NCBI GenBank assembly: GCA_937929825.1
Contig: CALFUV010000007.1
Coordinates: 1 to 53,564 of the forward strand
From: an uncultured Patescibacteria group bacterium
GTDB taxonomy: Bacteria; Patescibacteriota; Patescibacteriia; Veblenbacterales; UBA10138
Direction of reading: 5' to 3'
DNA length: 53,564 nucleotides
Under the pieces are notes generated by a model. The model did no database searches. It saw nothing but the letters and a program-made list of their open reading frames with translations, and had not been told where the DNA came from. Positions within the stretch are counted from its first letter, which is position 1. Every line of letters starts with the position of its first letter. Shown here in pieces: positions 41,344 to 49,967 of this stretch. The position numbers were made by a program, and so were the translations under genes.

Positions 41344-42464
41344 GATAACTGACGATAAATATCAAGCAACCTTTGGCCAACGACTGGCCAACGGTAATTC
41401 TCCTGTACTCTCTTAAAAGCTTTCTGTCCCATTATAGTTCTCTGTTCCGGGGAATTTAATAATCCCTCCAAAGCTGCGGCTAAACCTAACTCGTCTCCCG
41501 GCTCTACCAGTAAACCATTTTCTCCCTGAATAACCAGTTCCCGAACACCAGGTAAACGTGAGGCTATTACCGGCAAACCCGTAGCCATAGCTTCCAAAGC
41601 TACCAGGCCAAAAGCCTCAGCCGAATTAACTGAAGGTAAAACAAAAACCGACGCTAAACGATAATAATCCGGTAATTCGGCTACTGGTACATAACCGGCA
41701 AAAATAGCTTGTTTACCAAGTTTTAAAGCGCGGGCCTGTTGTTGATAACGATTACGCCAAGATCCTCCGCCAACTACTATTAGTTTCCAATTACGATTAT
41801 TTAATCTAGTTAAAGCTCGTAACAAAATTGATAAACCCTTAAAAGCATGAGCTTTATCTAAAGTGGCTACAAATAATATTACTGCTTCGCCGTAACGCAC
41901 ATTGAATTTTCTTACCAATCTCTCTGGCTCGTCTCCCGGAAAAAATCTATCATCAACTCCAAAAGTCACTACTTGCCACTTTTCCGCCTGTCCCATTCTT
42001 GGCAGAGCCACACTTTTAATATAATCTGCAGTGGCCGCAGTTAAAACATCTGCCCGAAGCGCTATTCTTTTATCGGTGTAATTCAAACTTGCCTTCATTA
42101 ACCACCCCCGTCCACCGCTAGTCTGCGGCAACATATGATAAGTAATTATTAATTTTATTCTTGGATTTAAATTAACTAATCTTTCTTGCACACCAAAAAA
42201 AGGATAATGTAGATGAACGGCGTCAAATTTATCTAAAATACTTTTTAACCCAGGTAACCAAGCTGCTTTACCCCAAGCTAACAACGGCTTTTTAGCCACC
42301 ACATTTACCCCCGGCGTATTCATAAATGTCATGGCCGGATGATAACTGGGTGTAATAACTGTAACCTGATGCTCAGCTGTGAGTAACGAAGCATACTGCC
42401 GCGCTACTTCACCTATACCTCCACCATAAGGCGGATAAACGCATGATAAGTGTACTATTCTCAT
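41340..42464 (-). CDS. Family 4 glycosyltransferase
   Basis: 374 aa. Opening SCVYPPYGGGIGEVARQYASLL, middle LFVATLDKAHAFKGLSILLRALTRL, and the E-x7-E motif SAEAFGLVALEAMATGLPVIASRLPGVRELV followed by GENGLLVEPGD, a textbook GT4 C-terminus. It is a retaining transferase probably acting on a lipid-linked precursor. Overlaps the following GT4 by 4 bp and follows the GT2 gene by 22 bp. Confidence 0.92.
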   Translation of the reverse strand: MRIVHLSCVYPPYGGGIGEVARQYASLLTAEHQVTVITPSYHPAMTFMNTPGVNVVAKKPLLAWGKAAWLPGLKSILDKFDAVHLHYPFFGVQERLVNLNPRIKLIITYHMLPQTSGGRGWLMKASLNYTDKRIALRADVLTAATADYIKSVALPRMGQAEKWQVVTFGVDDRFFPGDEPERLVRKFNVRYGEAVILFVATLDKAHAFKGLSILLRALTRLNNRNWKLIVVGGGSWRNRYQQQARALKLGKQAIFAGYVPVAELPDYYRLASVFVLPSVNSAEAFGLVALEAMATGLPVIASRLPGVRELVIQGENGLLVEPGDELGLAAALEGLLNSPEQRTIMGQKAFKRVQENYRWPVVGQRLLDIYRQLS

Positions 42465-42486
42465 AACTTGCTTAATTGTACCATGA

Positions 42487-43536
42487 TTACCAGCGGAAAA
42501 GCGGCTTTAACCAACGCCAAACAAAAGCCGATAAAGGATTAAATAAATATTTAGTCAAAAAACCTGTTTCTTCAGCTTGATAAACTATTTTATCAGCCGC
42601 ATAAGCTAATAAGTCAACATTACGCTTATTACCTAAAGATTTAATTTGCCGTTTAAACTGGAAAATCATAGACCAGCTTCTAGGCTTCATAAAATAACCG
42701 TAAGATTTAAATTTTTCTAAAAACCACCCCTTAAAAATGCTGATTATTAATAACATTATTTCTGAAATAATAAAAAAAGGCCCTAGTAATAATAAAGTTC
42801 GCCAACTAAAAATTTCATTCCAAACAATCAACCGATTACGTTCCATGTAATAATACTTACACCGGCTGCGCGCTGATTCATAATAATGAACTACCCGCGC
42901 CACCGGCAAGACAGCCAAGCGCCAACCGGCTATACGCAAACGCAAACTAAGTTCCAAATCTTCATGATACATAAAGAGCTCTTGATTAAAAAAACCAACC
43001 TGCTGTAAGGCTTTGGTTCTTAACAATACTGCTGCGCCAGATAAATAAGGCGGCTCGGTATTATTTTTAAGCCACAATACTTTTAACTTGGCTTCCTCCA
43101 TAGTTAAACCATTGCCGCCAGACTCGGCAAAACCCAAATAGTGAAAACTGTTGCCTATAGAATTTACTCTGCCGTCCGGCAATAAAATAGCCGGTTGCAC
43201 ACCGCCAACAACCGGATTATTTTTCAAATACTCAACCAATAAGTCTAAACAGCCCGCAGTAATCTCTGTGTCTTGGTTCAGCAAAAAAACTGCTTCAGCA
43301 CCATCATTTATAGCGGTTTTGATTCCAAAATTATTACCGCCGGCAAAACCAAGATTAATTTCTTGTTTGAATAATTTTATTTCAGGAAAACCAGCAACAA
43401 TTACTGCTGAATTATCAGTAGAAGCGTTATCAATCACATAAACCGGCACCTGTGGCGCATAAGTTTGACAAGATTTTAAACATTTCTCCAGCCACTTCTG
43501 TCCGTTATAGCTAACAATAACAATCGCTGTTTGCAT
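42487..43536 (-). CDS. Family 2 glycosyltransferase (rhamnosyltransferase-like)
   Basis: 349 aa. GT-A fold: AIVIVSYNGQKWLEKCLKSC, VYVIDNASTDNSAVIV, EINLGFAGGNNFGIK, the metal-binding FLLNQDTEI, and FFNQELFMYHEDLELSLRLRIAGWRLAVLP with the ED catalytic motif. A C-terminal hydrophobic region (~250-275) may associate with the membrane. Related enzymes add rhamnose or other deoxysugars, which would fit the dTDP-sugar genes at 31-34 kb. A weak extended -10 (TGG-TAAAAT) lies upstream. Confidence 0.9.
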   Translation of the reverse strand: MQTAIVIVSYNGQKWLEKCLKSCQTYAPQVPVYVIDNASTDNSAVIVAGFPEIKLFKQEINLGFAGGNNFGIKTAINDGAEAVFLLNQDTEITAGCLDLLVEYLKNNPVVGGVQPAILLPDGRVNSIGNSFHYLGFAESGGNGLTMEEAKLKVLWLKNNTEPPYLSGAAVLLRTKALQQVGFFNQELFMYHEDLELSLRLRIAGWRLAVLPVARVVHYYESARSRCKYYYMERNRLIVWNEIFSWRTLLLLGPFFIISEIMLLIISIFKGWFLEKFKSYGYFMKPRSWSMIFQFKRQIKSLGNKRNVDLLAYAADKIVYQAEETGFLTKYLFNPLSAFVWRWLKPLFRW

Positions 43537-43610
43537 AAAAAATATACAATTTCAATTTTACCACAAAAATACCATTCAAAAAAGCGATGCGGTTGTGTAA
43601 TATTATGTAA

Positions 43611-44051
43611 CTAAATATGTTTATTTATTTTTTGTCTCTTAAACAAATTATCCAAACTGAACTTATCTAGCTCGCTAGCCAGCAAAGCTAAAGCCGCACC
43701 AAGTAGCCCGACATTTTTCCAAATTAAAGAAAAATCCAGAATAACAAAAAACAGCACAAATACAATAATTGAAACCAAGGCGGTTAAGGGTACTAAAAAA
43801 CCAACCAATAGTGCGAGTCCTAGAAGCAACTCCAAATACGACTGCACCCAAACAAAACCTTCGGGATCAAACGGCAACCAATAAAGACTGCTCACCAAGT
43901 CAATGGCTTCGCCACGATTAGCACATACGCCAATAGAGCTTTCGGGTGAAATAATTTTAGATAAACCACTCCAGAAAAAAATAAATCCTAAACCAAGGCG
44001 TAAAAACAATGGTAAGTATGGTTTTAACTTTAATGAAAAATTTTCTAACAT
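43611..44051 (-). CDS. DoxX-family membrane protein
   Basis: 146 aa, four membrane helices. LRLGLGFIFFWSGLSKIISPESS near the N-terminus and VQSYLELLLGLALLVGFLVPLTALVSI are typical of the DoxX/DoxD-like family. The role of such proteins is poorly defined (quinone or redox-linked in some). Located 3 bp after the DUF2304 gene in the glycan operon. The plus-strand ORF 43903-44157 is a shadow. Confidence 0.8.
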   Translation of the reverse strand: MLENFSLKLKPYLPLFLRLGLGFIFFWSGLSKIISPESSIGVCANRGEAIDLVSSLYWLPFDPEGFVWVQSYLELLLGLALLVGFLVPLTALVSIIVFVLFFVILDFSLIWKNVGLLGAALALLASELDKFSLDNLFKRQKINKHI

Positions 44052-44054
44052 AAT

Positions 44055-44390
44055 TTACTTATCCTCTTTTTTATTCCTTAGCGCTAGCTCACGTACAATT
44101 CTGGTTAATTCTCGTTCATGGCGCTCCAGACGTACAAATATCTTAAATAATAAATAAAAAGCCAGCACCACGGACAAATAGATTACCAAATCGCTACCAC
44201 GACCTACACCTACCAATTGGGCTAAATAGGAAGCTGTATCGGGCACAATAATCAAAAAAGCCGCCACCAGCCAAAGCAGGAACCATTCCACAAATTCACG
44301 TTTAGTGAGCTCACCGACAGCCAAACGTTTATACAAACGCCAAAAAATTACTAAAACTATTATTAATAAGATAATTTGAATAATGCTCAT
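44055..44390 (-). CDS. DUF2304 membrane protein
   Basis: 111 aa. Three hydrophobic helices plus a charged C-terminal coiled tail. FVEWFLLWLVAAFLIIVPDTASYLAQLVGVGRGSDLVIYLSVVLAFYLLFKIFVRLERHERELTRIVRELAL is the DUF2304 core. In many genomes this family sits next to a DPM1-like GT2 gene, as here (44400), suggesting a membrane partner of that transferase or of undecaprenyl-phosphate sugar handling. Function not established. Confidence 0.85.
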   Translation of the reverse strand: MSIIQIILLIIVLVIFWRLYKRLAVGELTKREFVEWFLLWLVAAFLIIVPDTASYLAQLVGVGRGSDLVIYLSVVLAFYLLFKIFVRLERHERELTRIVRELALRNKKEDK

Positions 44391-44399
44391 AAATTTATC

Positions 44400-45074
44400 T
44401 TACCGCAAGAACTTACCTATTAACAAATCCTTTACTATCTTGGCGGCAGGAAAACTACCCTGCTTAGAAGAATGTAAACTGTAATCAGTATAAACAACCG
44501 TTACCGGAACTTCTTGATAAGGTATCTTGTGTTTGGCCAGCTCTTGGATTATCTCGGAACTTATAGCCATTCTGTCCTGTTTTAAATTCATTAATCGCCA
44601 AGCTTCAGCGGTAAAGGCTCGCAAGCCGTTATGCGTATCAGTTAATTTTAAACCACTAGTTACCCAAGTAAATAAAACAGCCAACTTTAAAGTAATTTTT
44701 CTCAAAATTGGTATATTAACCGCTCGCCCCAAAAATCTGGAGCCTAAAGCGGCGCTAGATTGACCTGCTGTAAGCACAGATATCAATTTAGGTACATCAG
44801 TTGCATCAAATTGTCCATCGGCATCAAAATGCACTATCGCCTGTGCCCCTTGCCCCAAGGCGTATTCACTGCCTGTAATCAAGGCTGCGCCATAACCACG
44901 GTTTACTAAATGACGTAAAACTATTGCCCCGGCCTGTTTAGCTACTTCAAAAGTATTATCTGTAGAACCATCGTCTACTACCACCACCTTATTAACATAA
45001 GGTTTAAGACTTAAAATTACCTGACCTACTGAATACTCTGCTTCATAAGCAGGAACAACAGCTGTTACTTTCAT
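44400..45074 (-). CDS. Family 2 glycosyltransferase, DPM1/polyprenyl-phosphate type
   Basis: 224 aa. TAVVPAYEAEYSVGQVILSL, KVVVVDDGSTDNTFEVAKQAGAIVLRH, NRGYGAALITGSEYAL, IVHFDADGQFDATDVPKL and TDTHNGLRAFTAEAW define the DPM1-like GT2 group. Such enzymes load a sugar onto polyprenyl phosphate for GT-C enzymes, so it may feed the GT39-like and 687-aa proteins. It lacks C-terminal membrane helices. Overlaps the upstream SDR gene by 4 bp. Confidence 0.9.
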   Translation of the reverse strand: MKVTAVVPAYEAEYSVGQVILSLKPYVNKVVVVDDGSTDNTFEVAKQAGAIVLRHLVNRGYGAALITGSEYALGQGAQAIVHFDADGQFDATDVPKLISVLTAGQSSAALGSRFLGRAVNIPILRKITLKLAVLFTWVTSGLKLTDTHNGLRAFTAEAWRLMNLKQDRMAISSEIIQELAKHKIPYQEVPVTVVYTDYSLHSSKQGSFPAAKIVKDLLIGKFLR

Positions 45075-45988
45075 AATATTTCTTTAAACCACTTTAATGT
45101 TTGCCTTAAGCCATCTGTTAAAGGGGTTTGTGCTTGCCAACCTAAATCACGCTTAGCGCGAATAGGAGATAAAGAACTGCGTTTAACGTCATTTGGCCGC
45201 GCTGGAGCATAAGTAACATTAGGCACAGTTCCGGCAACCTCACCAATTTTAACTGCTAATTCTCTGATAGAAATTTCCTGGCCTGTACTTAAATTGTAAA
45301 TTCCCCGACCCTTTTCCATAGCAATTATCAAACCCTGCACAGCATCAGAAACATAAAGAAAATCGCGTGTTTGCTCGCCTCGCCCCTCAATCACTAATTT
45401 TTTATTACTTAATACAGCCGCCGCAAACTTAGCCGCTACCCCGCCCTCACCCGAATATCTTTGTCTTGGTCCGTAAACATTAGACAAACGAACAATGACT
45501 GCTGGTAACTGGCCATTAGATTCAAATAATGACAAGTATTGCTCGGCTGAGTATTTAGAAACAGCGTAAGGTGAATTTAACTGTAAGTCAGAGTCTTCAG
45601 GAGTAGGTATTTCTCTGGCTTGGCCATAAACAGCGGCAGTAGAAACAAATAAAAATTTTTTTAAGCTACGCCCCGCAGCCGCGGCCAAAGTATTTACGGT
45701 TCCTAAAATATTAACGCTGGCGTCTTTAGTTGGTTCACGAACAGAATCAACTACACTTAATTGGGCAGCCAAATGACAAATATAATCTGGCCGCCAATCA
45801 CGCACCAAAGAACGAAAAGCTTGAGTACGAACATCCAGCTTGCGCCAACTGACTGTTTTAGGAATATTGCTTTTTTGACCGGTAGATAAATCATCAACTA
45901 CTGCCACCTGATAGCCGGCCCTAATTAAGTGTTCTGTTAAATGAGAGCCAATAAATCCTGCTCCACCGGTTACTAAAACCCTGTTCAT
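45071..45988 (-). CDS. NAD-dependent sugar epimerase (GalE-like extended SDR)
   Basis: 305 aa. RVLVTGGAGFIGSHLTEHLIRAGYQVAVVDDLSTGQ is the Rossmann loop. CHLAAQLSVVDSV, FVSTAAVYG, the YxxxK motif SPYAVSKYSAEQYL and VRLSNVYGPRQ follow. It acts on a nucleotide sugar (UDP-glucose/GlcNAc 4-epimerase activity is typical), but the substrate cannot be set from sequence. It lies downstream of the UXS-like gene. Confidence 0.88.
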   Translation of the reverse strand: MNRVLVTGGAGFIGSHLTEHLIRAGYQVAVVDDLSTGQKSNIPKTVSWRKLDVRTQAFRSLVRDWRPDYICHLAAQLSVVDSVREPTKDASVNILGTVNTLAAAAGRSLKKFLFVSTAAVYGQAREIPTPEDSDLQLNSPYAVSKYSAEQYLSLFESNGQLPAVIVRLSNVYGPRQRYSGEGGVAAKFAAAVLSNKKLVIEGRGEQTRDFLYVSDAVQGLIIAMEKGRGIYNLSTGQEISIRELAVKIGEVAGTVPNVTYAPARPNDVKRSSLSPIRAKRDLGWQAQTPLTDGLRQTLKWFKEIL

Positions 45989-46025
45989 TATATTTTCAGC
46001 TTCTTAAACTTAAGTTTTAAGATAA

Positions 46026-47069
46026 TTAAACATTAAAACTTTTGGAAAATGGATCACCGGCCTTCATATCCAGTAAATTTTGATGAGCTTTAAAATAATC
46101 AATAGTTTGACGCAAACCTTCAACTAAAGGAATTAAAGGAAACCAGCCTATTTCTTCTTTAATCTTACTAATATCAGGCACTCCCTGTTTAGATAAATAA
46201 GGAGGCGGTGTTTTATTTTCCACCGGTAATTTTACATCTACTAACTGCATAATTAGTTTAGCTACATCTATTAATTTATATTGTTCCGGCGAACCAAGAT
46301 TATAAATACCGCTACCTGTATGCGACATTAGTTTTATTAATCCTTCCACTACATCGGAAACATAGCAAAAAGTGGAAATATCATCTTCAGCGCCGTAGAT
46401 AACCATCGGCTGTTTAGCAATAGCTTTATTGACTAAATCAGGAATCATGCGTCCATCGTTTAATTTAGTACGAGGACCATAAGTATTAAATATTCTGGCA
46501 ATTATAAAAGGCATTTTTTTGGCAGTAGCATAACTATAAACCAAACTTTCAGCATATCTTTTGCCTTCGTTATAACAACTACGCGGACCAACCGGATCGA
46601 TATAACCCCAATAATTTTCGGTAAAAGGCTGGTTATTATAAGGTTCACCATAAATAGCTGCCGTAGAAGCATGTACTATTTTAGCGTCAGATTTATAAGC
46701 AATTTCTAAAGCGTGTTTGGTGCCTTGTGCATTAGCTTGCAGCGTTTCTAATGGTAATTTTTTGTATTCCAGAGGACTTGTAGGACAGGCTAAATTATAA
46801 ACTTCCTGCACGCCCTGAACTTTAACTTTAAAAATATCCAATTCAGGAAAACTTTCCAAATCAAGCGGCTCGGACATATCGTGGCGAATGAATTTAAAAT
46901 GAGGATTTTGAAGTAATAAATCAATATTTTCTTCCACACCGGTAATAAAATTATCAACACAAATGACATTTCTGCTCTTCACTAACTCATCACACAAATG
47001 AGAGCCAATAAAACCAGCGCCGCCGGTTACCAGGGCTGTTGGCCTATCTAATAATTTTACGGGTGTCAT
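46026..47069 (-). CDS. UDP-glucuronate decarboxylase-like SDR (UXS type)
   Basis: 347 aa. ALVTGGAGFIGSHLCDELVKSRNVICVDNFITG opens it. YNLACPTSPLEYKKLPLETLQANAQGTKHALEIA and YWGYIDPVGPRSCYNEGKRYAESLVYSY are close to the UXS signature GPRSCYDEGKR. RIFNTYGPRTKLNDGRMIPDLVNKA also fits. UXS makes UDP-xylose from UDP-glucuronate. Related GDP-mannose or other dehydratases cannot be fully excluded. A good promoter (47091-47119) precedes it. Confidence 0.85.
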   Translation of the reverse strand: MTPVKLLDRPTALVTGGAGFIGSHLCDELVKSRNVICVDNFITGVEENIDLLLQNPHFKFIRHDMSEPLDLESFPELDIFKVKVQGVQEVYNLACPTSPLEYKKLPLETLQANAQGTKHALEIAYKSDAKIVHASTAAIYGEPYNNQPFTENYWGYIDPVGPRSCYNEGKRYAESLVYSYATAKKMPFIIARIFNTYGPRTKLNDGRMIPDLVNKAIAKQPMVIYGAEDDISTFCYVSDVVEGLIKLMSHTGSGIYNLGSPEQYKLIDVAKLIMQLVDVKLPVENKTPPPYLSKQGVPDISKIKEEIGWFPLIPLVEGLRQTIDYFKAHQNLLDMKAGDPFSKSFNV

Positions 47070-47090
47070 AAATTAATTAATTATATATTT

Positions 47091-47119
47091 ATTTTAACTA
47101 AAATAAGTGTTCTTATCAA
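47091..47119 (-). promoter_or_regulatory. Promoter of the UXS-epimerase-GT operon
   Basis: On the minus strand -35 TTGATA (47114-47119), 17-bp spacer, -10 TAAAAT (47091-47096). It lies in the 51-bp gap after gtrA. Predicted leader of about 15 nt. Confidence 0.65.
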
Positions 47120-47120
47120 A

Positions 47121-47558
47121 TTAAAAAACAGAATCTATCCGAGAACAAAAAACGAGCTTCTTTAAAACCCTAAAATAAAGAATCATACCCAAACCAATAA
47201 TTATAATCTTGGCCAAAAGATCATAAACACCTAAATGAGAAACTAACCACCACAACCCCAACTGAATAAAGCCAATATAAACTAAAGAGGTGCTTAAAAA
47301 TTCAAAATACTGCCGCCAAATTTTGCCGTGTTTAACTTTAAAAGTCCAATGCCGGTTCCAATAAAAACTGTTAAAGTTAGCTATTAAAAAAGCCAAAAAG
47401 TTAGCCAGTAAATAATGTTCCTGCCAATAAATAAAACTGCGAGTTAAAAAAATATAAACTATAAAATCAACCAGCGCGTTGCTAACACCCACAGTTAAAA
47501 AGCGGCTAAATTGCCATAGAGTATTCTTGATTCTATTTTCAATAACCGGCACGGTCAT
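47121..47558 (-). CDS. GtrA-family membrane protein
   Basis: 145 aa, four membrane helices. FSRFLTVGVSNALVDFIVYIFL, LANFLAFLIANFNSFYWNRHWTFK and LAKIIIIGLGMILYFRVLKKLVF are the GtrA signature segments. GtrA-like proteins are thought to move polyprenyl-phosphate-linked sugars across the membrane, consistent with the DPM1-like GT2 and GT39-like enzymes of this locus. Start supported by the conserved QFSRFL segment shortly after it. Confidence 0.9.
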   Translation of the reverse strand: MTVPVIENRIKNTLWQFSRFLTVGVSNALVDFIVYIFLTRSFIYWQEHYLLANFLAFLIANFNSFYWNRHWTFKVKHGKIWRQYFEFLSTSLVYIGFIQLGLWWLVSHLGVYDLLAKIIIIGLGMILYFRVLKKLVFCSRIDSVF

Positions 47559-47623
47559 ATAAAAATACTTAAAAAAATAAATTTTTTAATTACCTAAACC
47601 TAATAAATATTGGAAACGTAAAT

Positions 47624-48445
47624 TTATTTAAATGTACCAACATTTAAACCGCCTCGGAAACTTTGATCACCTACAAAAAACTGGGATTTAACCTGACCTT
47701 TATTGTTAAAAACCCGTAAATGAGGCCCGCCGCCTAAACCGGGAGTAGTAACAAGCTCAGCCAAACCATCGCCATCCAAATCCCCCACGGCCACATTCAC
47801 TCCACCGCGAAAACGTGAATCATAAGCAAAAAACTGCTGTAATAATTTACCATCGCTATTGAATATTCTAACTTGCGGCCCGCCGCCGCTACCAGCGCCA
47901 ACTACTATTTCAGCTTTACCATCACCATTCATATCCCCCACGGCCACATTCACTCCGCCGCGAAAAGTAAAAGGATAAGCAGAAAACTCGCGACGTAAAT
48001 TACCGACGCGTTCAAAAACACGCAAAGGTAAACGCGCGCCACCAGAAGGTGTTACTATTACTTCATTGTAACCATCGCCATCCAAATCACCCACGGCCAC
48101 ATTTATACCACCGGTATAATTAGCCTCATAAGGTACAAACTGATGTAATCGATGGCCTTCTACATTAAAAACACCTACCATATTAGCACCCCCCGGCCCA
48201 ACACCTAAAACTATATCAGCTAAACCATCGCCTGTTATATCACCAATAGCTAAACTCAATCCGCCGCGGAAGCTTTCTGGGAAAGCCATGAATTGATATT
48301 TTAACTGGCCTTGTAATGTCCAGATTCTTATATGCGGCCCGCCGCCCTGACGTGGCGCTGTTATAATTTCTATTTGTCCATCACCGTCCACATCACCAGC
48401 CGCCACATTTACACCGCGTAAGAATTTAGGATCGTAAGCTAAAAA
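47624..48445 (-). repeat. Five 153-bp in-frame repeats encoding FG-GAP blades
   Basis: Units start at residues 472, 523, 574, 625 and 676, with a partial sixth at 727, always 51 apart. Consensus F-AYD--FRGGVNVAVGD(L)DGDG-AEIV--PG-GGGP-(L/V)RVFN--G. Calcium-loop variants are DVDGDG, DITGDG, DLDGDG, DMNGDG and DLDGDG. The identical spacing suggests recent tandem duplication or strong length constraint. Confidence 0.85.
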
Positions 48446-49858
48446 TTTTTGCATTAACTCACCGGAAATATCATAAGTTGAAATATTAGCTGACGCATTG
48501 GAAAAAGGCGCTAGAAGCACCGGGCTTCTACGGGGAAACTTAGTGCTGTTAGCCAATTCAAAGGCTGAACGCAAATTTAAACGCCGGCCAATTTGTCCGC
48601 GATGCTCTGGTAAATTTTTGGCATCAATAAGATCACCGGAAGCTAATAAAATATCGCGTAATTGTGATGGTGATAAAATAGGGTAAGCGGATTTAAGCAG
48701 CGCCAAAGCGCCCGAGACCATCGGCGCGGCTACTGATGTGCCGCTCCAATAACCACCATAAAGCTTATTTAATTTAGGTTCCGATGAGAAAACAAATTGT
48801 GTACTAAAAATACCGGTACCGGGCGCTGAAATATCAATGCAACGTGAACCATAATTGGAAAATTCAGCCAGCTTATCGGCGCTATCCACCGCCGCTACGC
48901 CAATCACAAAATTTTCACCATTAAAACCCTGCTCACAAACAGGATATTGCGGCACACGATTTAAATTAACGGCTAAAGATTCTTCATTACCAGCGGCCGC
49001 CACCACCAAAATACCAGCCGAGTATGCTCGCTTAATTGCATCATCTAACACCGGATCAGATAATGATCCAACAAAGGAAAGATTAATAATATCTGCTCGG
49101 TTACGAATAGCATAATCAATCCCCCGCGCCACAGTAACGGTATCGCCTACACCCTTGCTGTCTAAAACTCGCACCGGCATAATGCGAGCTCGCCAAGAAA
49201 TACCAGCCACACCTTGTCCGTTATTGCCCACAGCCGCCGCCACACCGGCTACAATGGTACCGTGTTGAACAGCCAACTCTGTCCAACCATCTTCCAATTT
49301 AGGCGTACCACCGGGCACGTTGCGCACAAAATCCCAGCCATACTGATCATCTATATAACCATTATCATCATTATCAAGGCCGTCTCCAGGAACTTCCCAA
49401 GGATTAAACCAAATATTAGCCGCTAAATCAGGATGATTAATATCCACTCCTGTATCCAAAACGGCTATCACCGGACGAAGATTACTAGTTATTACCTTAT
49501 CCCAAGCTAATGGCGTTTGAATTTGCTCTAAATACTGTCGCTGTTCAGAATAATACGGATCATTAGGAACTAAAGATAAAGTGTATTCTCTAACAGGTGA
49601 TACCAAGCGTATTCCCGGTTGTAAGTTCAAATATTCAAAAACTTGTCCTGAATTCAGCCGACTACTACAGTTGTAACGGGATATTTCACCGCTCTGCCAT
49701 ACGGCCGCGTAAGAACAATTATTTTCTTTTTCTGTAACCGGCTCTAAAGTTAAGACTGACGCTGTCAACCCGGTAGCAGACGTTAACCATACTAAATAAC
49801 CCGAGATTATTCCCGGGATTAAAACAAGGGTTAACTTAGAAATAATAAATCTTCTCAT
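47624..49858 (-). CDS. Secreted subtilisin-like protease with C-terminal FG-GAP repeats
   Basis: 744 aa. N-terminal membrane/signal segment (~8-30), a propeptide-like region to ~115, then an S8 domain with a complete triad: Asp135 (VLDTGVDINHPD), His199 (QHGTIVAGVAA), Ser375 (WSGTSVAAPM) and oxyanion Asn291 (AAAGNEES). The insert DGLDNDDNGYIDD looks calcium-binding. Residues 472-744 hold five repeats of exactly 51 aa plus a partial sixth, each with D-x-(D/T/N)-GDG, the FG-GAP/VCBS type of calcium-binding beta-propeller blade. No cell-wall sorting signal. Probably exported by Sec; target unknown. The promoter at 49868-49896 gives a leader of only 2-3 nt. Confidence 0.93.
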   Translation of the reverse strand: MRRFIISKLTLVLIPGIISGYLVWLTSATGLTASVLTLEPVTEKENNCSYAAVWQSGEISRYNCSSRLNSGQVFEYLNLQPGIRLVSPVREYTLSLVPNDPYYSEQRQYLEQIQTPLAWDKVITSNLRPVIAVLDTGVDINHPDLAANIWFNPWEVPGDGLDNDDNGYIDDQYGWDFVRNVPGGTPKLEDGWTELAVQHGTIVAGVAAAVGNNGQGVAGISWRARIMPVRVLDSKGVGDTVTVARGIDYAIRNRADIINLSFVGSLSDPVLDDAIKRAYSAGILVVAAAGNEESLAVNLNRVPQYPVCEQGFNGENFVIGVAAVDSADKLAEFSNYGSRCIDISAPGTGIFSTQFVFSSEPKLNKLYGGYWSGTSVAAPMVSGALALLKSAYPILSPSQLRDILLASGDLIDAKNLPEHRGQIGRRLNLRSAFELANSTKFPRRSPVLLAPFSNASANISTYDISGELMQKFLAYDPKFLRGVNVAAGDVDGDGQIEIITAPRQGGGPHIRIWTLQGQLKYQFMAFPESFRGGLSLAIGDITGDGLADIVLGVGPGGANMVGVFNVEGHRLHQFVPYEANYTGGINVAVGDLDGDGYNEVIVTPSGGARLPLRVFERVGNLRREFSAYPFTFRGGVNVAVGDMNGDGKAEIVVGAGSGGGPQVRIFNSDGKLLQQFFAYDSRFRGGVNVAVGDLDGDGLAELVTTPGLGGGPHLRVFNNKGQVKSQFFVGDQSFRGGLNVGTFK

Positions 49859-49867
49859 TGCTAAATT

Positions 49868-49896
49868 ACTATACCAAAAAAGGCTAGTTTTGTGAA
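49868..49896 (-). promoter_or_regulatory. Promoter of the subtilase gene, near-leaderless
   Basis: On the minus strand -35 TTCACA (49891-49896), 17-bp spacer, -10 TATAGT (49868-49873) with TGG in front (extended). The ATG at 49858 is 9 nt from the -10, giving a 5' UTR of only 2-3 nt. Confidence 0.65.
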
Positions 49897-49967
49897 TTAT
49901 AACTTAAACTATTACTAATATTTATCTTAATACTGCTTCAAGCGGCTTTTATTTGACAATTTTATAT

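Noticed and set aside
47624-48445. CRISPR-like regular repeats
   Set aside because: The 153-bp periodicity is coding and in frame, and encodes FG-GAP blades. There are no short identical repeats with unique spacers anywhere in the window.
49214-49426. Plus-strand ORF within the subtilase gene
   Set aside because: Shadow frame of a clear protease domain, with no promoter or family pattern. The same holds for the other antisense ORFs, for example 3891-4082, 15894-16130, 32391-32846 and 43151-43441.
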